Positions 1 to 7,386 of a stretch of DNA of 20,359 nucleotides are shown piece after piece (within the stretch, counting starts at the first letter, position 1; each line of letters starts with the position of its first letter). The notes beneath the pieces were generated by a model. It was not told the origin of the DNA, did not search any database, and saw only the letters and a list, made by a program, of their open reading frames with translations. The translations under genes and the position numbers were made by a program. The DNA is from an uncultured Lachnospiraceae bacterium (GTDB lineage: Bacteria > Bacillota > Clostridia > Lachnospirales > Lachnospiraceae): positions 1 to 20,359 of the forward strand of contig CAJTOO010000038.1 in NCBI GenBank assembly GCA_910577735.1. Reading direction: 5' to 3'.

Positions 1-50
1 AGATGTTTCATGACGCATTGGTGCCTTTCGCAGAAAGGCGGATTATAATT

Positions 51-3000
51 ATGAACACATTGTTTCAAAATGACCGTATACGCAGGATTCTTTCCGATCT
101 GCACAGCCTCATGTACCGTCATCCTCACCCCATTACCAATGTCACCATGACAAAGGGGCAGTATGACAATCCCAGCCAGGCAAAAGAGGCATCGGACACA
201 GCCGTCCCGTTCCTGCTCCATGACAGATGGGGCGGACGCAATTCCTATTGCTGGTTCCATGCAGATGTTCCGCTCCCTGACAGTCATACAGGCACAGATC
301 TGGTATTAAGACTCTCTACAACAGAATATCAGCTGGCAGACACCGCACTGCTCTCTTCCTTTGTCACTGCCCCCGCCGGGCAATGGGATCTTATGAACCC
401 ACAGTTCATGCTTTTTATCAACGGTTCGCTCCGTCAGGGAATGGATTTGCATCACACGGAAGCTCTGCTTGACAGCCGGGACACCGCAGCTGGTCATATC
501 ACATTGGATTTTCAGGCTTATGCCGGACTGACCGATGCCTATTACAATTTTATTCCTGAACTTCTTACGGTGGATATCTGCATCCGGGATCTGTACTATG
601 ACATGCTCACGGTTTTTGAAGCTGCATTTACCATGGCAGAAGAATCTGCCAAACGATTCCGGCTTCTTAGTTGTCTGAATGATACCATCAACCATTTGGA
701 TATGAAGCTGTCAGGTACACGGGAATTTCACGGATGCGTGGAAAGCGCAACTCGTTTTCTTCGAGAAACTGCCTATACAGAGGAGCAAGATGACACAACT
801 GCTATATCTATCACTTGTGTGGGGCATACCCATATTGATATGGCCTGGCTGTGGGACTTAAAGCAGACAAGACTAAAAGCCCAGCGAAGCTTTTCTACTG
901 TCCTGACGATGATGGAACATTTTCCCAATTACCAGTTTATGCATACCAGCCCCCAGCTCTATGCGTACCTGAAACAGGACAATCCTGAATTATATGGGAA
1001 AATAAAGGAAAAAATCGCAGAAGGGCGTTGGGAGCCAGAGGGTGCCATGTGGATAGAAGCCGACTGTAATATTCCAAGCGGAGAATCTCTTGTCCGTCAG
1101 ATATTATATGGGAAGAAATTTATCAAAGAAGAATTTGACCGAGACAGTCAAATTCTTTGGCTCCCGGATGTGTTCGGTTACAGCGCTGCCCTCCCGCAAA
1201 TCCTGAACAAATCTGGCATAACCTGCTTTGTAACTTCCAAAATAAGCTGGAATATGCTAAACACAATGCCTTATGATACTTTTCTATGGAAAGGCATTGA
1301 CGGCGGGGAAATCTTAACCTACTTTCTGACCACACCGGAATTAAACCAGCCTGCCGGAAACTGCGGCGCCACTTACAATGCCATCCTGCATCCCGAAGCA
1401 GTCTACGGCACCTGGCGGCAATATAAGCAAAAGGATATTAACACAGATCTCCTGATGTGCTACGGCTACGGGGATGGCGGCGGCGGTCCCACTTTAGACA
1501 TGCTCGAAAAGCTGAAACGTCTGGAAAAAGGAATCTGCGGCTTTCCCAGGGTTTCTTCCGGACAGTTGCAGCCCTTTTTTACCCGTTTAAAAAAACTGGC
1601 TGACAATCCCCGTCTTCCACGCTGGACCGGCGAACTCTACTTGGAACTCCATCAAGGAACCTATACTTCCAATGGAGAAATCAAATGGAACAACCGCCAT
1701 GCGGAGCATTTACTCCTTTACGCAGAATTTCTTGACAATGTATGCTCCCTCCTTGGGGAAGACCCTCATACGGAACTTTTAAACGCAAACTGGCAGCTCC
1801 TGCTTTTGAATCAGTTCCACGATATCCTGCCGGGAAGCTGCATTAAGGAAGTATATGATGAATCAAGAAAGCAGTTTGATGGTATGTTCACACAGCTTTA
1901 CTCCCTGTTGGCTGATTCCATGCACCGGATTGCAGAACATGTACATATCCGTCACAACGGATTCCTTATTTTTAACCCCGGTCCGTTCGTCAGCCGCCAT
2001 CTTTTCACCCTTCCCTGCAGCAAAGAATGGGCGAACCTGCATACCGACAGTGACATAGAAGCATCCGGACTGCGTTTTTATGATGTGCAAGGGAATCCGA
2101 TTACCTGTCAGATTTCCTCGGACCGGGAAATCCTCATGGATGCCGGCCCCATCGAAGGACATGGTTACACCGCCCTTTACCTGGACGCAGGCTGTGGCTG
2201 CAATGCTGTGAGTAAGCCGGAATACAGCGATTCCATAACCAGGCATCATATGGAAAACAGCTTCTACTCTTTGGATTTAGATGATAATGGGGAACTGTCT
2301 TCCCTGACGGATAAAATCGCCAACCGGCAGGTTTTGTCTGAGAACAAAACCGGGAACTGTCTGCTTGCTTATGACGACAGACCCCTGAAATGGGACAGTT
2401 GGAACATTGACATGTATTATGAAGAAAATCCACAGCCCGTACGGGACCTTGTTTCCTGCGAAGTAACAGAATACGGCCCCCTGCGCTATGGGATAAAGCA
2501 GGTCAAACACTACCACCGCTCCACCATAACACAGACCATTTATCTCTACCGCGATATTCCCCGCATTGACTTTGTCACAGATGTGGACTGGCAGGAAGAT
2601 TCGACACTGCTGAAAGCCGCGTTCCCGGTGAATATCAACAGTGACTTTGCTACCTATGATATTCAGTTCGGCAATGTCCGGCGTCCTACTCATACCAACA
2701 CAAGCTGGGATATTGCCAAATACGAAGTATGTGCTCATAAGTGGGCCGATCTTTCGGAAGGAAATTACGGGATCAGCCTGTTAAACGATTGCAAATACGG
2801 TTATTCCATCCGAGATGGAATCCTGTCCATAACCCTCCTTAAGGCGGGTATGGCACCTGATCCCACCATCGACAGGGGCCTGCACCACTTTACCTACTCC
2901 TTGTTTACCCACAGAGGAAACTGCTACAGCGGCGGAACCATCCAGGAAGCCTTCCGGCTGAACCATCCGCTTATATCTGTGCCTGTAGTCCCCCATGCCG

Positions 3001-3290
3001 GCAGCCTGCCGGAGCAGAATGTGCTCTTCCGCTGTCCGGATGAAAATATCGTGATCGAGACATTCAAACGCTCCGAAGACGCAGCTGCCTATATTCTGCG
3101 TATGTATGAAACATGCAATGCCCTGACAGAAACCAGTCTGCAGTCTGCTTTCCCACTGTCGGCGGTTGAGGAATGTGACCTGATGGAACATCCAATACGG
3201 AAAATACCAATCACCACCCCAAATCAGTTTACATTCCGCATTGCTCCATTTGAAATTAAAACATTTAAACTTTACAGCAAGACATCATAA
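51..3290 (+). CDS. GH38 alpha-mannosidase, large bacterial type
   Basis: Probable cytoplasmic alpha-mannosidase of glycoside hydrolase family 38, a retaining, metal-dependent enzyme that removes alpha-mannose from oligosaccharides. The 1079-residue product has an N-terminal beta-rich region of about 255 residues, the catalytic domain, and a long C-terminal beta-sandwich region, the usual size and order for this type. The active-site motif GHTHIDMAWLW supplies metal ligands H261 and D263. The nucleophile is D373 in WLPDVFGYS, and H590 in NQFHDILPGS is the last metal ligand. No signal peptide is visible. I chose the ATG at 51 because AGAAAGGCGG lies about 9 bases upstream; the frame is open back to position 3, so a longer start outside the window cannot be excluded. 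It is the first gene visible in an operon with the epimerase (25 bases downstream) and fucI. Family is secure; the true glycoside is inferred. Confidence 0.93.
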   Translation: MNTLFQNDRIRRILSDLHSLMYRHPHPITNVTMTKGQYDNPSQAKEASDTAVPFLLHDRWGGRNSYCWFHADVPLPDSHTGTDLVLRLSTTEYQLADTALLSSFVTAPAGQWDLMNPQFMLFINGSLRQGMDLHHTEALLDSRDTAAGHITLDFQAYAGLTDAYYNFIPELLTVDICIRDLYYDMLTVFEAAFTMAEESAKRFRLLSCLNDTINHLDMKLSGTREFHGCVESATRFLRETAYTEEQDDTTAISITCVGHTHIDMAWLWDLKQTRLKAQRSFSTVLTMMEHFPNYQFMHTSPQLYAYLKQDNPELYGKIKEKIAEGRWEPEGAMWIEADCNIPSGESLVRQILYGKKFIKEEFDRDSQILWLPDVFGYSAALPQILNKSGITCFVTSKISWNMLNTMPYDTFLWKGIDGGEILTYFLTTPELNQPAGNCGATYNAILHPEAVYGTWRQYKQKDINTDLLMCYGYGDGGGGPTLDMLEKLKRLEKGICGFPRVSSGQLQPFFTRLKKLADNPRLPRWTGELYLELHQGTYTSNGEIKWNNRHAEHLLLYAEFLDNVCSLLGEDPHTELLNANWQLLLLNQFHDILPGSCIKEVYDESRKQFDGMFTQLYSLLADSMHRIAEHVHIRHNGFLIFNPGPFVSRHLFTLPCSKEWANLHTDSDIEASGLRFYDVQGNPITCQISSDREILMDAGPIEGHGYTALYLDAGCGCNAVSKPEYSDSITRHHMENSFYSLDLDDNGELSSLTDKIANRQVLSENKTGNCLLAYDDRPLKWDSWNIDMYYEENPQPVRDLVSCEVTEYGPLRYGIKQVKHYHRSTITQTIYLYRDIPRIDFVTDVDWQEDSTLLKAAFPVNINSDFATYDIQFGNVRRPTHTNTSWDIAKYEVCAHKWADLSEGNYGISLLNDCKYGYSIRDGILSITLLKAGMAPDPTIDRGLHHFTYSLFTHRGNCYSGGTIQEAFRLNHPLISVPVVPHAGSLPEQNVLFRCPDENIVIETFKRSEDAAAYILRMYETCNALTETSLQSAFPLSAVEECDLMEHPIRKIPITTPNQFTFRIAPFEIKTFKLYSKTS

Positions 3291-3315
3291 TTCAGAAAAG
3301 AGGTACGGATTGAAA

Positions 3316-4209
3316 ATGAAATACGGAATTTACTTTGCTTACTGGGAAAAGGAATGGGAAACCGATTACCTTCCCTATTTAGAACGTGTCAAACGGCTGG
3401 GGTTCGACATCCTGGAAATTTCCTGTGCCGCCCTGCAAAATGCATCCCATGAAAGTCTGCGAGAGCTGAAAGAAGAAGCCCTGGCAAATGGCATTATCCT
3501 CACTGCCGGCTATGGTCCGGGACCCAACGAGAATCTGGCAAGCCCTGATCCGGCCATCGTTAAACACGCTATTTCCTTCTATACAGATATTTTGAAAAAG
3601 CTGGAGTATTTAGACATCCACACAATCGGAGGCGGTATCTATTCCTACTGGCCGGTGAATTACCAACTTCCCATCCATAAACAAAAAGACTGGGAACGCA
3701 GCATAAAAAACGTGAGAACAATCGGAAAAATCGCGGAAACCTGCGGCGTAGACTACTGTCTGGAAGTTCTGAACCGCTTTGAAGGCTATCTCCTCAACAC
3801 CGTGTGGGAAGCCAGAGAATTTGTGCAGGCCGTGGATGTTCCTGCCGTAAAAATCATGCTTGATACCTTTCACATGAACATCGAAGAGGACAGTATTACG
3901 GATGCCATATGTGCCGCCGGGGCACAGCTGGGACACTTCCATGTTGGTGAAAACAACCGCCGTCTGCCCGGCAAAGGCAGCCTGGACTGGTCCGGCATCG
4001 GACGTGCTCTCAGAACCATCCACTATGATAAGGCAGTGGTCATGGAGCCCTTTGTCATGCAGGGCGGCTCCGTAGGCCGTGATATCCGGATCTGGCGGGA
4101 TTTAAGCCATAATGCAGACGAAAGACAATTGAACGAGGATGCCGCTTCTTCCTTATCTTTTCTCAAACACGTATTCAGCGGCCCTTATTCCGATTACACC
4201 AACCACTAA
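3316..4209 (+). CDS. D-allulose (psicose)/D-tagatose 3-epimerase family protein
   Basis: TIM-barrel ketose 3-epimerase that interconverts D-allulose (D-psicose) and D-fructose and probably other ketohexoses, in the cytoplasm. The 297-residue length and the opening MKYGIYFAYW are typical of D-psicose 3-epimerases. The four metal ligands fall at exactly the positions known for the Agrobacterium enzyme: E150 (CLEVLNRFEGY), D183 (MLDTFHMNIEED), H209 (GHFHVGENNRR) and E244 (VVMEPF). The motif HTIGGGIYSYWPVNY is also characteristic. AAGAGG at 3298-3303 lies 6 bases before an in-frame TTG at 3310 and 12 before the ATG at 3316, so translation may begin two codons earlier; I kept the ATG because family members begin at that residue. 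Next to FucI it suggests a route for a rare hexose ending in fructose. No sugar kinase or transporter is in the visible operon. Confidence 0.92.
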   Translation: MKYGIYFAYWEKEWETDYLPYLERVKRLGFDILEISCAALQNASHESLRELKEEALANGIILTAGYGPGPNENLASPDPAIVKHAISFYTDILKKLEYLDIHTIGGGIYSYWPVNYQLPIHKQKDWERSIKNVRTIGKIAETCGVDYCLEVLNRFEGYLLNTVWEAREFVQAVDVPAVKIMLDTFHMNIEEDSITDAICAAGAQLGHFHVGENNRRLPGKGSLDWSGIGRALRTIHYDKAVVMEPFVMQGGSVGRDIRIWRDLSHNADERQLNEDAASSLSFLKHVFSGPYSDYTNH

Positions 4210-4257
4210 CCGGCATCTTAGAATATCAACATAACTAAAATTGAAAGGGAGATACTT

Positions 4258-6045
4258 ATGAAAACATACCCTCTTATCGGCATCCGCCCTGTTGTGGATG
4301 CAAGACTTCTCGGCATCCGGGAAGCCCTGGAAGAAAAAACAAGAATCATGGCCGAACAGGCCCAAAGACTCATCGAATCAACCCTTCACTATGCAGACGG
4401 AACACCTGCCCGCTGCATTATCTTTTCAGGAAGCATCGGCGGTGGGGAAGAAGCCGCAAGATGCGAAGAAGAATTCTCTTCCCAATCTGTCTGCGCCACC
4501 TTAACGGTAACGCCCAGTTGGTGTTACGGCAGTGAAACCTTAGACATGAACCCCCGCACGATAAAAGCCATCTGGGGTTTTAATGCAACCAAACGCCCAG
4601 GAGCCGTATATCTTGCCTGTGCCATGGCTGCCTATGGCCAGATGGGGCTTCCCTGCTTCTCCATCTATGGAAAGGACGTCCAGACCATGGAGGACAATAC
4701 CATTCCCCCTGACGTGAAGGAAAAAATCCTGCGCTTTGCCAGATGTTCTCTTGTCGTAGGACAACTCTACAACAGATCCTACGTAAACATCGGCTCTGTA
4801 TCCATGGGTATCATCGGTTCTTACTGCAATACAGATTTTTACCGGAAATACCTCGGCATGCGGACAGAGTGGGTGGATATGACCGAAATCCTGAGACGTG
4901 AAAGTCTGGAAATCTATGACCGGGAAGAGTACGAGAAAGCACTATCCTGGATCAGAAAGAACTGCCCTGAGGGAAGAGACGTAAACCCGCCGGAAAGAGC
5001 CCATACCAGAGCACAAAAAGACAAGGAATGGGAATTTATTGCCAAAATGACATTAATCATCAAAGATATCATAAACGGTAACGAGAAGCTCGCCGCTATC
5101 GGCTGGAAAGAGGAATCTTTAGGACGCAACGGTATTCTTGGCGGTTTTCAAGGCCAAAGGATGTGGACTGACTGGAAACCCAATGGTGATTTTACAGAAG
5201 CCATTCTCAACTCCACGTTTGACTGGAACGGTAAAAAGCAGCCCCTTATCCTTGCCACGGAAAATGATAATCTGAATGGGATATCCATGCTCTTTGGAAA
5301 TCTTCTCACAGGCTGCGCCAGCCTTTTCGCCGATGTCCGCACCTATTGGAGTCCCGAAGCCGTAGAACAAACTACCGGATGGATACCGGATGCCGATACG
5401 TCTAACGGCTTTATCCATCTGATCAATTCTGGTTCTGCATGCCTGGATGCTGCCGGTGCCGTCAAGAATCCTGACGGCAGCAGTATCATGAAACCCTGGT
5501 GGGACATGTCTGCACAGGACATCCAAGCCTGCCTGCAGGCAACCGACTGGTGCCCTGCCGAACTGTGCCAGTTCCGCGGCGGCGGCTTTTCCTCCCACTT
5601 TTACACAAGCGGGAAAATGCCCCTGACCATGGTACGGGTTAATCTCATAGAGGGCATCGGTCCTGTATTACAGCTTGCCGAAGGATATAGCATAGTCCTG
5701 CCCGAACATGTCCATAAGATTCTTGATGAAGGTACGGACCCCACATGGCCTACCACCTGGTTTGTTCCAAAGCTCACCGGCAGCAACGCTTTTGACAGCG
5801 TCTACTCCGTGATGTCCCATTGGGGTGCCAACCATGCTGCCTGCCTATATGGTCATGTGGGCCAGGATCTCATAACGCTCGCTTCTATGCTCCGCATACC
5901 GGTTTCCATGCATAATATTCCGGACTGCGATATTTATCGTCCTCATAGTTTTGCCGGATTCGGTACACAGAACCTGGAAGCCGCAGATTTTCTGGCATGC
6001 AGGACATATGGCCCACTATATCAGAACAGCACAGGCACGCCTTAA
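4258..6045 (+). CDS. fucI: L-fucose isomerase
   Basis: Aldose-ketose isomerase converting L-fucose to L-fuculose; the family also accepts D-arabinose and, more weakly, D-altrose and L-galactose. The 595-residue protein aligns by eye over its full length with E. coli FucI (591 residues). Shared blocks include IGIRPVVDAR, TVTPSWCYGSET, AIWGFNATKRPGAVYLA, FADVRTYWSPEA, LINSGSACLD and WPTTWFVPKLTG. The manganese/catalytic residues E335 (ATENDN), D359 (FADV) and H526 (WGANH) correspond to E337, D361 and H528 of E. coli. The start is set by GAAAGGGAG about 7 bases upstream of the ATG. It is the third operon gene, 48 bases after the epimerase. No fuculokinase or fuculose-phosphate aldolase follows, so L-fucose use would need genes elsewhere. 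The gene ends inside the loop of a hairpin and converges on the histidine kinase gene. Confidence 0.95.
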   Translation: MKTYPLIGIRPVVDARLLGIREALEEKTRIMAEQAQRLIESTLHYADGTPARCIIFSGSIGGGEEAARCEEEFSSQSVCATLTVTPSWCYGSETLDMNPRTIKAIWGFNATKRPGAVYLACAMAAYGQMGLPCFSIYGKDVQTMEDNTIPPDVKEKILRFARCSLVVGQLYNRSYVNIGSVSMGIIGSYCNTDFYRKYLGMRTEWVDMTEILRRESLEIYDREEYEKALSWIRKNCPEGRDVNPPERAHTRAQKDKEWEFIAKMTLIIKDIINGNEKLAAIGWKEESLGRNGILGGFQGQRMWTDWKPNGDFTEAILNSTFDWNGKKQPLILATENDNLNGISMLFGNLLTGCASLFADVRTYWSPEAVEQTTGWIPDADTSNGFIHLINSGSACLDAAGAVKNPDGSSIMKPWWDMSAQDIQACLQATDWCPAELCQFRGGGFSSHFYTSGKMPLTMVRVNLIEGIGPVLQLAEGYSIVLPEHVHKILDEGTDPTWPTTWFVPKLTGSNAFDSVYSVMSHWGANHAACLYGHVGQDLITLASMLRIPVSMHNIPDCDIYRPHSFAGFGTQNLEAADFLACRTYGPLYQNSTGTP

Positions 6046-6058
6046 AGCGTGTCTGTGC
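6029..6058. terminator. Hairpin between the convergent fucI and kinase genes
   Basis: GCACAGGCACGC at 6029-6040 pairs with GCGTGTCTGTGC at 6047-6058, 12 bp with one G-T pair and a 6-base loop that contains the fucI stop codon. Neither strand has a clear T-run after the stem, so a bidirectional transcription stop between convergent genes is likely but not proven. Confidence 0.5.
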
Positions 6059-6069
6059 CGCTTACCTGC

Positions 6070-7362
6070 CTAGGGAGTTTTCAGCACAATGCGTACCTTA
6101 AAAACATGATCCACACACTGAAAATCCAATTGCCCATCATATTTATCCGCGCTGCGCATCATACTCTTAACCCCAATACCGCTCTTTTCCGACTGCGGAA
6201 TCCCGTTTTCAAATACTACCTCACCATGGCATGCGTTACTGACAGTGATTGCCAATTTATTATTTTTCATCTGTATCTTCACATCAATAAACGGCTCTGC
6301 TTCCCCCGCTTTGATGCAGCCATGCACTGCATTCTCCAATGCATTTCCCAGGATTGCCGTAAAATCAATATCCTTGATTCCGATGTCCTGACTGACTGCT
6401 GCATCCACTGTCATCTTAATCCCAGCCTGCTTTGCCTTCTGCACATAAGCAGACAGAATACTGTTGACTGTCTTATTCTCACAAAAACGTACCGGAGTTT
6501 CCATTTCTTCCGTCTCTGCCTTTTCTTCCATATAATGCAGAAGTTCTTCCAGGGCACCCCTTCTGGCATATTCCATAATCACCAGATCATGATGCCTTGC
6601 GTCATGTCTGGCCCGGTCCGCCTGTTCGACTTTTTCTTCAATCATGACCAGAGAACGCTCAAGATAAGCATTGTTGAGCCGCGAGTATTCCATCTCTTCC
6701 TTTACTTTCAACTCATTGCGCATGGCATAAATCGCCCGGAGCATAATGATATGCGTTGCAAACAATATGACAGCGATTCCGCATGAGATGATCCTGTCAC
6801 GTAATCCTCTGACCATGACATGCTGCGGGTAAATCGAACAATAAATAAACAAAATATCTCCTGCCAGAGCCACTGCTGCCATCCATTTCCATCGTGATTC
6901 CAGATATTCTGCTATTTCCAGATATGCTTTCCTATAATATTTACAATATAACCATACCACGAGCAAGAAATAGAAGAACCGGATCAAAATATCCGCCCAT
7001 ATATTCCCATTGAAAAAGAGCATCGCACCCCGTACTCCCATGCCTATCCCCCACAGCAGCACAAACACCAGCAGGGAAATATTGTAAAGTACCTGGGCAA
7101 TACTGCACTTACTCATACAGATGAAGAAAACAAATGCAATGGCAAAAAAAGATACGGTAATCAGTTTGCCATAACTCTGCGGATGTTTCAGCACCCAAAT
7201 GGTCGAAACCACAGTGCACAATCCAATAAATACCGCATAAATACTGATCGTTTTCTTCCATGCATAGCGCGGCTTGTCCATAATCAGAAACAGTACGCAG
7301 CACTGTATAATCTCCATCACATTCCGTATGATACTGACCCCAACCGTCACTCCCAGAACCAT
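6070..7362 (-). CDS. Sensor histidine kinase, GHKL/HPK10 (AgrC-like) type
   Basis: Membrane sensor kinase of the family that includes AgrC and similar peptide- or signal-sensing kinases. The N-terminal ~210 residues form about six hydrophobic segments, followed by a short coiled coil (about 215-248). The H-box ARHDARHHDLVI has the phosphoacceptor at H253, and the GHKL ATPase has its N-box at GNALENAVHG (about 339-348) and G-box at KSGIGVKSMM (about 393-402). The 430-residue length is normal. A GGA sits about 5 bases upstream of the ATG. The gene begins 24 bases after the helicase-nuclease stop codon, so the two are probably co-transcribed, an unusual pairing. The usual LytTR-type response regulator partner is absent: upstream is the helicase gene and downstream is the convergent fucI. 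The signal is unknown. Confidence 0.88.
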   Translation of the reverse strand: MVLGVTVGVSIIRNVMEIIQCCVLFLIMDKPRYAWKKTISIYAVFIGLCTVVSTIWVLKHPQSYGKLITVSFFAIAFVFFICMSKCSIAQVLYNISLLVFVLLWGIGMGVRGAMLFFNGNIWADILIRFFYFLLVVWLYCKYYRKAYLEIAEYLESRWKWMAAVALAGDILFIYCSIYPQHVMVRGLRDRIISCGIAVILFATHIIMLRAIYAMRNELKVKEEMEYSRLNNAYLERSLVMIEEKVEQADRARHDARHHDLVIMEYARRGALEELLHYMEEKAETEEMETPVRFCENKTVNSILSAYVQKAKQAGIKMTVDAAVSQDIGIKDIDFTAILGNALENAVHGCIKAGEAEPFIDVKIQMKNNKLAITVSNACHGEVVFENGIPQSEKSGIGVKSMMRSADKYDGQLDFQCVDHVFKVRIVLKTP

Positions 7363-7386
7363 ATGAATCCTATTCCTTTCTGCCGC

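Noticed and set aside
306..3191. Several - strand open frames of 60-153 codons inside the alpha-mannosidase gene
   Set aside because: They are antisense to a firmly identified GH38 gene, have no ribosome sites and show no family motifs.
5119..5598. 159-codon - strand frame inside fucI
   Set aside because: Shadow of the fucI coding strand, with no plausible start signal or domain.
6049..6786. 245-codon + strand frame overlapping the histidine kinase gene
   Set aside because: Antisense to the GHKL ATPase domain; rich in cysteine, histidine and leucine as expected from reversed coding sequence.
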